NCBI RefSeq assembly: GCF_014109765.1
Contig: NZ_CP059139.1
Coordinates: 310,001 to 374,000, forward strand
Direction: 5' to 3'
Length of the DNA: 64,000 nt
Source: Pseudomonas berkeleyensis
GTDB lineage: Bacteria > Pseudomonadota > Gammaproteobacteria > Pseudomonadales > Pseudomonadaceae
In this document: positions 55,301 to 63,957 of the stretch, one piece after another
Position numbering within the stretch: the first letter of the stretch is position 1
How the letters are laid out: every line of letters starts with the position of its first letter
Position numbers and translations under genes: made by a program
Notes under the pieces: generated by a model
What the model was told of the DNA's origin: nothing
Databases searched by the model: none
The model's input: only the letters and a program-made list of their open reading frames with translations

Positions 55301-56383
55301 ATGTCGGCCAAGAAGAAGTCCATCACTACCCCGCTGCATTTGCTTCATCAACTGTCTGCCAGCCTGCTCGAACATCTGGAAGGCGCTTGCTCACAAGCGT
55401 TGGTCGATGCCGAGAAACTCCTCGCCAAGCTCGAGAAACAGCGCGGCAAGGCCCAGGAAAAACTGCACAAGGCCCGCAGCAAGCTGCAGGACGCCGCAGT
55501 GGCCGGCAAAGCCAAGGCGCAGGCCAAGGCCAAGGATGCAGTCGCTGAGCTGGAGGAGCTGCTCGATGCACTCAAGTCCAGTCAGAGCGAGACCCGCACC
55601 TATATCGCCCAACTCAAGCGTGACGCGCAGGAAAGCCTGAAGCTGGCCCAGGGTGTCGGCAAGGTCAAGGAAGCAGTAGGTAAGGCGCTGTCGGTACGCG
55701 AGGCCAAAGTGGCTGCTCCTGCCGCCAAACCTGCCAGCAAACCCGCTGCGGCGAAGAAACCAGTAGCTGCCAAGGCTCCGGCTAAGAAGGCTGCTGCTAA
55801 AGCGCCTGCTGCCAAACCAGCTGCTGCAAAAGCTCCAGCGAAACCCGCTGCCGCCAAGCCTGCTGCTGCGAAAGCTCCAGCCAAGCCCGCTGCTGCCAAA
55901 CCAGCTGCTGCGAAAGCTCCAGCCAAGCCCGCTGCCGCCAAGCCTGCCGCTGCGAAAGCTCCGGCCAAGCCCGCTGCTGCCAAGCCTGCTGCTGCGAAAG
56001 CTCCGGCCAAGCCCGCTGCTGCCAAACCAGCTGCTGCGAAAGCTCCGGCTAAACCCGCTGCCGCCAAGCCTGCTGCTGCGAAAGCTCCAGCCAAGCCCGC
56101 TGCCGCCAAGCCAACTGCTGCGAAAGCCCCAGCGAAACCCGCTGCTGCCAAGCCAGCTGCTGCGAAAGCTCCGGCCAAGCCCGCAGCTGCCAAGCCAACT
56201 GCTGCAAAAGCCCCCGCGAAACTCGCTGCTGCCAAGCCAGCTGTTGCAAAGGCTCCTGCCAAACCGGCGCAGCCCAAGGCTGCCGCAACTGCTCCCGCAG
56301 CCCCTACTGCTCCAGCGGCTGCTCCGGCACCTGCCGCGGCCACCAATGGTGCCGCTGCTCCTGGTGCATCGAGCGCGTCCTAA
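55301..56383 (+). CDS. algP: Histone H1-like transcriptional regulator AlgP
   Basis: The protein has 360 residues from ATG 55301 (MSAKKKSITTPLHLLHQLS) behind GGAGG. An N-terminal coiled-coil (about 20-125) is followed by a lysine/proline/alanine tail with ten 14-residue units of the type AKAPAKPAAAKPAA (residues 176-315). The C terminus is Ala/Pro-rich. AlgP (AlgR3) of P. aeruginosa is a DNA-binding activator of algD with such KPAA repeats. Repeat number varies between strains, so size is not diagnostic. Confidence 0.92.
   Translation: MSAKKKSITTPLHLLHQLSASLLEHLEGACSQALVDAEKLLAKLEKQRGKAQEKLHKARSKLQDAAVAGKAKAQAKAKDAVAELEELLDALKSSQSETRTYIAQLKRDAQESLKLAQGVGKVKEAVGKALSVREAKVAAPAAKPASKPAAAKKPVAAKAPAKKAAAKAPAAKPAAAKAPAKPAAAKPAAAKAPAKPAAAKPAAAKAPAKPAAAKPAAAKAPAKPAAAKPAAAKAPAKPAAAKPAAAKAPAKPAAAKPAAAKAPAKPAAAKPTAAKAPAKPAAAKPAAAKAPAKPAAAKPTAAKAPAKLAAAKPAVAKAPAKPAQPKAAATAPAAPTAPAAAPAPAAATNGAAAPGASSAS
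55826..56245 (+). repeat. Ten tandem 42-base repeats in algP
   Basis: Ten in-frame units of 42 bases encode AKAPAKPAAAKPAA or close variants (PTA in units 7 and 9; KLAAAKPAV in unit 10). DNA copies differ mostly at third positions. An eleventh partial unit follows. Confidence 0.92.
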
Positions 56384-56823
56384 CGCGTGATAACGGCGCC
56401 GCGCAGCACTTGCAGCGCGGCGTTGTCATTTCCGACAAGGTGTCGCAGCCAGTCACTGCCGGCGCTCTCGTTTGGCCAATCCTTGGTCAGCGCTTCCAGT
56501 CTTTTCAGCAACAGCCGTTCGGCTTCCAGCTCCAATTGCTTGAGCTGCTCGCGCAGGGTCGCCAATTCGGCATCCTGGCTCGCGGCTGTTCGCCATTGCT
56601 GGCGTGCTTGCCGCAATGGCATGACGACGTTCTGCTGCCAGGGCTGCGCCAGGTCGCGCAAGGCCTGCAAATAGTCGTCCCGACAAGGAATGCCACGTTG
56701 CTCCAGCCAGGCGCCGGTCAGTACCAGGCAGACGTCACAGCCTGAGTCCTGCAACTGCAGGCAGGCACTTTCCACGCCTGGGCGAGCGTAGAGCTGCACG
56801 GCGAAATTCCATAGATCCTGCAC
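56380..56823 (-). CDS. TIGR02444-family protein
   Basis: The protein has 147 residues (MQDLWNFAVQLYARPGVESACLQLQDS). The N-terminal half has the family pattern DVCLVLTGAWLEQRG; the C-terminal half is a long helix (DAELATLREQLKQLELEAERLLL). It is found in pseudomonads between algP and the ABC-F gene. No function is known to me. It overlaps the algP stop region by four bases on the opposite strand. Confidence 0.8.
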   Translation of the reverse strand: MQDLWNFAVQLYARPGVESACLQLQDSGCDVCLVLTGAWLEQRGIPCRDDYLQALRDLAQPWQQNVVMPLRQARQQWRTAASQDAELATLREQLKQLELEAERLLLKRLEALTKDWPNESAGSDWLRHLVGNDNAALQVLRGAVITR

Positions 56824-56873
56824 GTGGCCTCCCAGGCGATTTCGGGGCGAAACTGATAGACTCCGCCGCCATT

Positions 56874-58787
56874 ATGATCCGACTCCAGAACCTCACTCTA
56901 CAGCGTGGTCCGCAACGCCTGCTCGAAGGCGCCGAGCTGACCCTGCACGCCGGTCACAAGGCCGGCCTGATCGGCGCCAATGGCGCTGGTAAATCCAGCC
57001 TGTTCGCCCTGTTGCGCGGCGAGTTGACCCCGGACGCCGGCGATTGCCTGCTGCCCGGCGACTGGCGCATCGCCCATATGCGTCAGGAGGTCGATACCCT
57101 CGACCGTCTGGCTGTCGACTACGTGCTCGACGGCGACCACAACCTGCGCCGCGTGCAGGCCGAACTGGCCGCCGCTGAGCAGAGCCACGATGGCGCTGCC
57201 ATTGCCCGCCTGCATAGCGAGCTGGACAGTGCCGATGGCTATACCGCCGATGCCCGCGCACGCAAATTGCTGGCCGGCCTGGGCTTCGAGAACGCGCAGA
57301 TGGATCGTCGCGTCGGCGACTTCTCCGGTGGCTGGCGGATGCGCCTGAACCTGGCCCAGGCGCTGATGTGTCCGTCCGACCTGCTGCTGCTCGACGAACC
57401 GACCAACCACCTCGATCTGGACGCCATTCTCTGGCTCGAAGGTTGGTTGCAGAGCTATCCCGGCACCCTGCTACTGATTTCTCACGACCGCGATTTCCTC
57501 GACGCGGTGGTCGATCACGTGGCTCATGTCGAGCAGCGCAAGCTGAACCTGTACCGCGGCGGCTACACGGCTTTCGAGCGTACCCGCGCCGAACGCCTGG
57601 CTCAGCAGCAGCAGGCGTACGAGAAGCAGCAGGCGCAGCGTGCGCACATGGAAAAGTACATCGCCCGCTTCAAGGCCCAGGCGACCAAGGCCCGTCAGGC
57701 GCAGAGCCGGATCAAGGCTCTGGAACGCATGGAAGAGCTGAGCGCGGCGCATGTCGACTCGCCCTTCGACTTCGTCTTCCGCGAGGCCGACAAGATTTCC
57801 ACGCCACTGCTCAGCCTCAGCGAAGGTCGCCTCGGTTATGGCGACAAGACCGTGCTGCAGCAGGTCAAGTTGAGTCTGGTGCCGGGCGCGCGCATCGGCC
57901 TGCTCGGCCCCAACGGCGCGGGCAAGTCGACGCTGATCAAGAACCTCTCCGCCGAACTGCAGCCGCTTAGCGGCAGCCTGACTCGCGGCGAGAACCTGGT
58001 GATCGGCTATTTCGCCCAGCACCAGCTCGACTCCCTCGACGACAAGGCCAGCCCGCTGCTGCACCTGCAACGCCTGGCGCCGAGCGAGCGCGAGCAGACC
58101 CTGCGCGACTTTCTCGGTGGCTTCGACTTCCGCGGCGCGCGCTGCGACGAGCCGGTGGTGAATTTCTCCGGCGGTGAGAAAGCGCGCCTGGCCCTGGCGC
58201 TGATCGCCTGGGGCAAGCCCAACCTGCTGCTGCTCGATGAGCCGACCAACCACCTCGACCTGGAAATGCGCCTGGCCCTGACCATGGCCCTGCAGGAGTT
58301 CGCCGGCGCCGTGGTGGTGGTCTCCCACGATCGGCATCTGCTCAAGAGCACCACCGACGAGTTCCTGCTGGTCGCCGAAGGTCGCGTGGTGCCGTTCGAT
58401 GGCGACCTCGACGACTACGCGCGCTGGCTGGTGGATTATCGTCAGCGCCAGGCGCCGGTTAGTGCCCCGGCAGAAGGCGCTGCGGACAAGACCGACAAGC
58501 GCGCCCAGCGCCAGGCCGCCGCCGCGCTGCGTCAGCAACTCGCTCCGCACAAGAAGCAGGCCGACAAGCTGGAGCAGGAGTTGGGCAAGGTGCAGGAAAA
58601 GCTCGCCGCCGTGGAAACCCAACTGGGTGACAGCGGTCTGTACGAGGCTGCGCGCAAGGATGAGTTGCGCGATTGCCTGGCGGAGCAGGCGAAGTTGAAA
58701 GCCCGTGAGGCCGAGTTGGAAGAGTCATGGCTGCTGGCGCTGGAAACCCTGGAAGCGCTGCAGCAGCAGTTGGAGGAGAGTGAGTGA
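56874..58787 (+). CDS. ABC-F family ATPase (YheS-like)
   Basis: The protein has 637 residues, the same as E. coli YheS. Two ATPase domains: Walker A GANGAGKSS (about 34-42) with FSGGWRMRLNLAQAL and LLLLDEPTNHLD; second GPNGAGKST with FSGGEKARLALAL and LLLLDEPTNHLD. The C-terminal coiled coil is about 535-635. No membrane segment is present. ABC-F proteins bind ribosomes and adjust translation. It overlaps the next gene by one base. Confidence 0.9.
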   Translation: MIRLQNLTLQRGPQRLLEGAELTLHAGHKAGLIGANGAGKSSLFALLRGELTPDAGDCLLPGDWRIAHMRQEVDTLDRLAVDYVLDGDHNLRRVQAELAAAEQSHDGAAIARLHSELDSADGYTADARARKLLAGLGFENAQMDRRVGDFSGGWRMRLNLAQALMCPSDLLLLDEPTNHLDLDAILWLEGWLQSYPGTLLLISHDRDFLDAVVDHVAHVEQRKLNLYRGGYTAFERTRAERLAQQQQAYEKQQAQRAHMEKYIARFKAQATKARQAQSRIKALERMEELSAAHVDSPFDFVFREADKISTPLLSLSEGRLGYGDKTVLQQVKLSLVPGARIGLLGPNGAGKSTLIKNLSAELQPLSGSLTRGENLVIGYFAQHQLDSLDDKASPLLHLQRLAPSEREQTLRDFLGGFDFRGARCDEPVVNFSGGEKARLALALIAWGKPNLLLLDEPTNHLDLEMRLALTMALQEFAGAVVVVSHDRHLLKSTTDEFLLVAEGRVVPFDGDLDDYARWLVDYRQRQAPVSAPAEGAADKTDKRAQRQAAAALRQQLAPHKKQADKLEQELGKVQEKLAAVETQLGDSGLYEAARKDELRDCLAEQAKLKAREAELEESWLLALETLEALQQQLEESE

Positions 58788-59326
58788 TGGAACAGCTCGA
58801 GCTGCTTGCAGCCTGGCGTGACCCCCTGGTACGTACTGGCCAGGTGCTGCTGATTCTGGCGCTGGCCTGGCTTGCCCAGCGCATCCTGACTCGCGCTATC
58901 AGCCGCCTCGGTGCGCGCTACAGTCTGTTGCCGCCAGAGATTCTGCAGCCGCTACGTGGCCTGGTGCGCTGGTTGATCATGGGCAGCGCGCTGCTCATGG
59001 TGCTGGAGCGCTTGGGTGTGTCGGCGACGGTGCTATGGACGGCCTTGACCGGTTTCACCGCCGTGGCAGCCGTGGCGTTCTTCGCCATCTGGAGCGTGTT
59101 GTCGAACATGTTCTGCGCGCTGCTGATCTTCACCATGGGGCCGTTTCGCATCGGCGATACGGTCGAGGTGATCGACAGTGCCGACAAGCCTGGCGTGAAA
59201 GGTCGAGTAATCGCCATCAATCTGTTCTATACCACCTTGCAGGATCTCAGTGAGGACGCAGCAGGTGCGGTGTTGCAGGTGCCCAACAGCCTGTTCTTCC
59301 AGAGATCCGTACGGCGCTGGCGCTGA
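58787..59326 (+). CDS. Small mechanosensitive channel MscS-family protein
   Basis: The protein has 179 residues from ATG 58787 (MEQLELLAAWRDPLVRTG); a GTG at 58784 is an alternative. Two or three hydrophobic segments (about 15-35, 60-80, 85-115) precede the pore-like FTAVAAVAFFAIWSVLSNMFCALLI and the beta domain GPFRIGDTVEV. It is shorter than MscS, lacking the full C-terminal cage, but the central domain is intact. It starts on the last base of the ABC-F stop. Confidence 0.82.
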   Translation: MEQLELLAAWRDPLVRTGQVLLILALAWLAQRILTRAISRLGARYSLLPPEILQPLRGLVRWLIMGSALLMVLERLGVSATVLWTALTGFTAVAAVAFFAIWSVLSNMFCALLIFTMGPFRIGDTVEVIDSADKPGVKGRVIAINLFYTTLQDLSEDAAGAVLQVPNSLFFQRSVRRWR

Positions 59327-59458
59327 ACTCGGGCGCATCGAAAAAATTGCACTACCTAGGGTCTGTACGAAAGGTGCCTGTACGGGACGAGCATTCGTGC
59401 CTGGCAGTCGACAGTCACCTTTCCTACACAACCTAACCCCTCTGTGGAGTAACTCCGA

Positions 59459-60220
59459 ATGGAATGGCTTAGCAACCCGGAAATCTGGGTCGCGTTCCTG
59501 ACCCTGACCGCCCTGGAAATCGTTCTGGGCATCGATAACATCATCTTCATTTCCATTCTGGTCAGTCGTCTGCCCAAGGAACAGCAGCCCAAGGCGCGTT
59601 TCTTCGGTCTGGCGCTGGCCATGGTGACGCGAATCCTGCTGCTGCTGTCGATCGCCTGGGTAATGCGCCTGACTGCGGATCTGTTCCATGTCTTCGGCGA
59701 AGGCATCTCGGGTCGGGATCTGATCCTGTTCTTCGGCGGCCTGTTCCTGTTGTTCAAGAGCACGGCGGAGATCTACCACAGCCTCGAAGGTGCGGAAGAG
59801 GGTGGGCCGGATGCGCCGAAGAAGGCTTACGGCTTCATGGGCATCATCATCCAGATCGCCATCATCGACATCGTTTTCAGCCTCGACTCGGTGATCACGG
59901 CCGTCGGCCTGGTGCAGCATGTGCCGGTGATGGTGGCGGCCATCGTCATCTCGGTGATCGTGATGATGCTGTCGGCCAGCACCATCAGCGACTTCATCGA
60001 CAAGCACCCGAGCCTGAAGATGCTGGCGCTGTCGTTCCTTATCGTGGTCGGCACCGTGCTGATTGCCGAGAGCTTCGATGTGCATGTGCCCAAGGGCTAC
60101 GTCTACTTCGCCATGGCCTTCTCCCTGGCGGTCGAGGCGATCAACATTCGGTTGCGTGGACGGATGAAAAAGCAACAGCAGGCCGAGCCGGTGCAGCTCC
60201 GCAAGGGCTCGCCGGATTGA
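59459..60220 (+). CDS. TerC-family integral membrane protein
   Basis: The protein has 253 residues. TerC motifs with metal-ligand aspartates are ALEIVLGIDNIIFISILVSR (about 17-36) and IDIVFSLDSVITAVGLV (about 137-153), and about seven membrane segments are expected. Related proteins export Mn2+ or act in metal insertion of secreted proteins. The upstream gap of 132 bases shows no yybP-ykoY riboswitch core that I could recognise. A strong terminator follows. Confidence 0.9.
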   Translation: MEWLSNPEIWVAFLTLTALEIVLGIDNIIFISILVSRLPKEQQPKARFFGLALAMVTRILLLLSIAWVMRLTADLFHVFGEGISGRDLILFFGGLFLLFKSTAEIYHSLEGAEEGGPDAPKKAYGFMGIIIQIAIIDIVFSLDSVITAVGLVQHVPVMVAAIVISVIVMMLSASTISDFIDKHPSLKMLALSFLIVVGTVLIAESFDVHVPKGYVYFAMAFSLAVEAINIRLRGRMKKQQQAEPVQLRKGSPD

Positions 60221-60224
60221 TCGG

Positions 60225-60260
60225 GCGGGAGTAGGCTTGAGGGCCTGCTCCCGCTTTTCC
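60225..60260 (+). terminator. Rho-independent terminator after the TerC gene
   Basis: GCGGGAGTAGGC (60225-60236) and GCCTGCTCCCGC (60243-60254) pair over 12 positions with one G-T contact, followed by TTTT. Confidence 0.85.
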
Positions 60261-60279
60261 TTCTCCGAGGTAATTCGCC

Positions 60280-60912
60280 ATGGCTCTCGAAACCTGGCTC
60301 GCTTTTCTGGTCGCCTGCTGGGTGATCAGTCTCTCGCCAGGCGCAGGCGCCGTGGCGTCGATGTCCGCCGGCCTGCAATACGGTTTCTGGCGGGGTTACT
60401 GGAACGCCTTGGGGCTGCAGGTTGGCCTGGCGTTGCAGATCGCCATTGTTGCCGCTGGCGTGGGGGCGATTCTCGCCACCTCGGCGCTGGCATTCAGCGT
60501 CATCAAGTGGTTTGGCGTGGTCTACCTGATCTACCTCGGCTACAAGCAGTGGAAGGCCCTGCCTACCGATCTCGATACCGGCGCCGCCGAAAGACCGATT
60601 GGTCGACCGCTGACGCTGGTGCTGCGGGGCTTTCTGGTCAACGCCAGCAACCCCAAGGCGATCATTTTCATGCTCGCGGTACTGCCGCAGTTCATCACCC
60701 CGCATGCGCCGCTGGTGCCGCAATACCTGGTGATGGGCGTGACCATGATCGTGGTGGATCTGATCGTCATGGCCGGTTACACCGGGTTGGCCTCTCGCGT
60801 GCTGCGGGTGCTGCGCACCCCGCGCCAGCAGCGGGTGATGAACCGCAGCTTCGCCGCATTGTTCGTGGCGGCAGCCGGGTTGTTGGCGACGGTCAAACGC
60901 GCCGCGGTGTGA
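60280..60912 (+). CDS. LysE-family amino acid exporter
   Basis: The protein has 210 residues and about six membrane segments. Family stretches are WVISLSPGAGAVASMSAGLQYG (about 15-36), GVVYLIYLGYKQWKAL, and GFLVNASNPKAIIFMLAVLPQF (about 115-136). The family exports amino acids or homoserine lactones. Substrate not known. Start ATG 60280 follows CTCCGAGG. Confidence 0.88.
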   Translation: MALETWLAFLVACWVISLSPGAGAVASMSAGLQYGFWRGYWNALGLQVGLALQIAIVAAGVGAILATSALAFSVIKWFGVVYLIYLGYKQWKALPTDLDTGAAERPIGRPLTLVLRGFLVNASNPKAIIFMLAVLPQFITPHAPLVPQYLVMGVTMIVVDLIVMAGYTGLASRVLRVLRTPRQQRVMNRSFAALFVAAAGLLATVKRAAV

Positions 60913-60928
60913 GCTCTTTGCTGTACTG

Positions 60929-60953
60929 ATCGGCCGCCCTCCAGGCGGCCGAT
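60929..60953 (+). terminator. Hairpin after the LysE gene, probable terminator
   Basis: ATCGGCCGCC-CTCCA-GGCGGCCGAT is a perfect ten-pair hairpin 16 bases after the stop, followed by TCGTTT. Confidence 0.65.
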
Positions 60954-61093
60954 TCGTTTGCGGCATAAAGTTCCCGGCGCTTTCTGGAACAGTGCGTTCG
61001 TCTGCTTGTTACAAGATATTTCCGATATTCCTTGTGCCTTAGCGTCCGCGCAGCAACAATTTGATGCCACCCATTCGCGTTTGGGATGCATTG

Positions 61094-62983
61094 ATGTCTC
61101 GTATTCGTTCTCTTCTTTCCTGGCTGCTGCTGCCCGTTCTGGCTGGCAGCAGTCTTCTCGCCGTCGGCGAGCCCCTCGACGGCGCAGCCCAGGCCCTGCA
61201 TCTGCTGGGCTATATCGGCGCCGACTACCCCGCTACCGTATCGGCCGGCCAAATCGTCGACAGCGGCGAATACCAGGAGCAGCTGGAGTTTCTCGGCGTG
61301 CTCCAGGGGCTGGTCGTGGCCCTGCCGGCACGTGCCGAGCGTAGCGAGCTGGAGCAGGGCGTTAGTGCCTTGCGCGATGCTGTTACGCAGCGCCAGCCTG
61401 GCGAGCAGGTCGCGGCCGAGGCGCGTCGTCTGGGCGCTCGCCTGGCCGAGGTGTACGCAATTTCCCAAAGCCCGGTGCTGACCCCCGATCCCGAGCGTGG
61501 TGCACCGCTGTATGCGCAGCACTGTTCGGTCTGCCATGGCGATAGCGGTGCGGGTGACGGCCCTGCGGGCATCGGTATGGAACCTGCACCGGCCAATCTG
61601 CGTGATGGCGCGCGTCTGGATCGCTTGAGCCTTTATGACCTGTATAACACGGTGGGGCTGGGCATCGAAGGCACCGACATGCCGGCATTCGCCGATCAGC
61701 TGGACGAGCGCCAGCGCTGGGATCTGGCGAGCTATATCGCCGGTTTCACGGCCGCTGCAGTGCAAGGCAAGGCTGCCTTCTCCATGGCGGATCTGGCTGG
61801 ACGAACGCCTGCCGAAGTCGCAGCCGCCGGTGGCGACGTTGCCGCGTTTCGCGCTCAGCGAGCCAAGCCGCAGATCGAGCAGCGTGGGCCGCAGCAGTTG
61901 ATCGGCTATACCCGTGACACTCTGGAGCGCAGCCTGGCGGCCTATCGCTCAGGGGATCACGAGCAGGCCTATGACCTGTCCGTGGGCGCCTATCTGGAAG
62001 GTTTCGAGCTGGTGGAAAGCGCCCTCGACAACCTCGACGCTGCGCAGCGCAAGACCACCGAGAAAGCGCTGATGGCTTACCGTCAGGCGTTGCAGGATGG
62101 CGCCAGTGTCGCTCAGGCAGCCCAGGCGCTGGAGCTGGCCAAGGCCGAGTTGGGCAAGTCGGCGGCCTTGCTGGAAGAAGGCGCGATGGACGACAGCCTG
62201 AGCTTCTTCGCCAGCCTGCTGATCCTGCTGCGTGAAGGGCTGGAGGCCATCCTCGTGCTGGCAGCGATCCTTGCCTTCCTGCGCAATACCGGTCAGCAGC
62301 AGGCGGTGCGTAGCGTGCACATCGGCTGGGGGCTGGCGCTGTTGGCCGGCGTCGCCACGTGGGCCGTGGCAGCCTATCTGATCGATATCAGCGGCGCTCA
62401 GCGTGAATTGCTCGAAGGCGCCACCGCGCTGTTCGCCAGTGTAGTGCTGCTGTGGGTCGGCGTGTGGATGCATGACCGGCGCCACGCGGCGGCCTGGCAG
62501 GACTACATCAAGAGCAGCCTGGTCGGTGGCGGCGGTCGCTTCGGTTTTGCCGTGCTGGCGTTCTTCTCGGTGTACCGCGAGCTGTTCGAGGTGATCCTGT
62601 TCTACGAGACCCTCTGGCTGCAGGCTGGCCCTGCCGGACACGGCGCCGTACTGGCGGGCGCGGCTGCGGCCCTGGTGCTGCTGATCGGCCTGGCCTGGGT
62701 GATCCTGCGCGGCTCGCGCAAGCTGCCGTTGACCACCTTCTTCGGTATCAATGCCGTGCTGCTGTGCGTACTGTCGGTGGTGTTCGCCGGCCACGGCGTA
62801 GCCGCGCTGCAGGAAGCCGGCGTGTTGGGCACACGGCCGGTGGCGTTCTTCGATTTCGACTGGTTGGGCATTCATGCTGATGCCTGGAGCCTCTCGGCTC
62901 AGGGACTGGCACTGGCAGGTATCGCGCTGCTCTACGGGCGTAGCCTGTTGGGCGAACGACGCCGGCTGGCCGAGCAGCGTTAA
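61094..62983 (+). CDS. Cytochrome c - FTR1 iron permease fusion protein
   Basis: The protein has 629 residues from ATG 61094 (MSRIRSLLSWLLLPVLAGSSLLAVGEP), a signal peptide. A periplasmic part of about 340 residues carries a cytochrome c site, C144-S-V-C147-H148, with a likely axial methionine in GTDMPAFAD. The membrane part is an FTR1 permease with R380-E-G-L-E384 and R495-E-L-F-E499, the two REXXE iron-binding motifs, and about seven hydrophobic segments. It probably couples Fe(II) oxidation at the haem to Fe(III) import. A hairpin follows. Confidence 0.9.
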   Translation: MSRIRSLLSWLLLPVLAGSSLLAVGEPLDGAAQALHLLGYIGADYPATVSAGQIVDSGEYQEQLEFLGVLQGLVVALPARAERSELEQGVSALRDAVTQRQPGEQVAAEARRLGARLAEVYAISQSPVLTPDPERGAPLYAQHCSVCHGDSGAGDGPAGIGMEPAPANLRDGARLDRLSLYDLYNTVGLGIEGTDMPAFADQLDERQRWDLASYIAGFTAAAVQGKAAFSMADLAGRTPAEVAAAGGDVAAFRAQRAKPQIEQRGPQQLIGYTRDTLERSLAAYRSGDHEQAYDLSVGAYLEGFELVESALDNLDAAQRKTTEKALMAYRQALQDGASVAQAAQALELAKAELGKSAALLEEGAMDDSLSFFASLLILLREGLEAILVLAAILAFLRNTGQQQAVRSVHIGWGLALLAGVATWAVAAYLIDISGAQRELLEGATALFASVVLLWVGVWMHDRRHAAAWQDYIKSSLVGGGGRFGFAVLAFFSVYRELFEVILFYETLWLQAGPAGHGAVLAGAAAALVLLIGLAWVILRGSRKLPLTTFFGINAVLLCVLSVVFAGHGVAALQEAGVLGTRPVAFFDFDWLGIHADAWSLSAQGLALAGIALLYGRSLLGERRRLAEQR

Positions 62984-62994
62984 GGCGTGACCGG

Positions 62995-63012
62995 GGGCGG
63001 CATTTGCCGCCC
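62995..63012 (+). terminator. Hairpin after the FTR1 gene
   Basis: GGGCGGCA-TT-TGCCGCCC forms an eight-pair stem starting 12 bases after the stop. Only TCGTT follows, so it is a weak intrinsic terminator candidate. Confidence 0.5.
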
Positions 63013-63097
63013 TCGTTGCATCAGAGCGTGAACCGCTGCCACGACAGCTGGTCTCAGTGCACCTAGGCTGGTTCCGATCCCTTTGCCGAGTGCGCGC

Positions 63098-63433
63098 ATG
63101 ACCTCCACGATTCATTCCACCCATTACGCCGACAGTCCTGATCTGGCGTTGGCCGCGTTGCGTCATCCCACCCTGGAACAGGCGCTGTCCAGTGCCTGTG
63201 CTCAGCTTGCCGTGCGTGAGGCCTACCTGGCGGCCTTGCGCGATCCGGCCATCGGCCCGCAACCGCGGCTGTTGCTGGCGATTTCCGGCGCGGATGTGCG
63301 TGGCCAGCGCCGTCTGGCCGCACTGGTGGCTGAGCTGTTGCCCGATGAAGTGGAGTTGGATCTGATCGAGCTGGCCGACGATAACCTGTCGCGCGCTGTG
63401 CGTGAGCGCTGCCAGGCGTTCTACTGCGCCTGA
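63098..63433 (+). CDS. Small conserved hypothetical protein (possible SseB C-terminal-like domain)
   Basis: The protein has 111 residues from ATG 63098 (MTSTIHSTHYADSPDLALAAL). It alternates helices and strands: TLEQALSSACAQLAVREAYLAAL, RLLLAISGADVRGQRRLAALVAELL, EVELDLIELADDNLSRAVRERC. This suggests a small alpha/beta fold like the C-terminal domain of enhanced serine sensitivity proteins, which is tentative. No signal peptide or membrane segment. The function is not known. Confidence 0.7.
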   Translation: MTSTIHSTHYADSPDLALAALRHPTLEQALSSACAQLAVREAYLAALRDPAIGPQPRLLLAISGADVRGQRRLAALVAELLPDEVELDLIELADDNLSRAVRERCQAFYCA

Positions 63434-63507
63434 GCAGCGGCGCACCCTACCCGCACAGCAGGGCGGCCAGGCATACTGGCGCCCTGTTAGGTCATTAGAG
63501 CAGCGCT

Positions 63508-63957
63508 ATGCGTGTCTGGATCGATGCCGATGCCTGCCCCAGGGCAGCGCGGGATCAGGTGGTGAAGTTCGCTCTCAAACGCGGTTTCGAAGTGGTGCTG
63601 GTGGCCGGGCAGGCCGTCGCGCGCCCTAACTTCGCCTGTGTGAAACTGATCGTGGTACCCAGCGGCCCGGATGCCGCCGATGATTATCTGGTCGAACACG
63701 CCGTGCCCGGCGAGCTGGTGATCTGCAGCGATGTGCCGCTGGCCGACCGCCTGGTGAAAAACGGCGTCGCTGCGCTCGATCCGCGTGGTCGTGAGTTCGA
63801 CGAGCGCAACATGGGCGAGCGCCTGGCCGTGCGCAACCTGTTCACCGATCTGCGTGAGCAGGGTCAGGTAGGTGGCGGTCAGGCGGCTTATTCGGACAAG
63901 GATCGCCAGGCTTTCGCCAACTCACTCGATCGGATTCTCACGCGTCTGAGTCGATAG
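63508..63957 (+). CDS. YaiI/YqxD-family protein (DUF188), PIN-like fold
   Basis: The protein has 149 residues from ATG 63508 (MRVWIDADACPRAARDQVVK). WIDADACP near the N terminus and VICSDVPLADRLVKNG near residues 72-87 carry the acidic residues of this PIN-like family. FDERNMGERLAVRNLFTDLRE follows. Members are predicted nucleases or nucleic-acid-binding proteins without a settled role. No terminator is visible before the window ends. Confidence 0.87.
   Translation: MRVWIDADACPRAARDQVVKFALKRGFEVVLVAGQAVARPNFACVKLIVVPSGPDAADDYLVEHAVPGELVICSDVPLADRLVKNGVAALDPRGREFDERNMGERLAVRNLFTDLREQGQVGGGQAAYSDKDRQAFANSLDRILTRLSR

Noticed and set aside
55826..56245. CRISPR-like array
   Set aside because: Units are contiguous 42-base in-frame coding repeats without spacers, and no cas gene is nearby.
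55600..56346. Minus-strand Ala/Gly-rich frame opposite algP
   Set aside because: It is the complement of the algP repeat array; the repeated AAGLAGAFAA pattern reflects the DNA repeat, not a protein.
59327..59458. Manganese (yybP-ykoY) riboswitch ahead of the TerC gene
   Set aside because: TerC genes often have it, but the conserved GGGGAGTA-type core is not visible in this gap.
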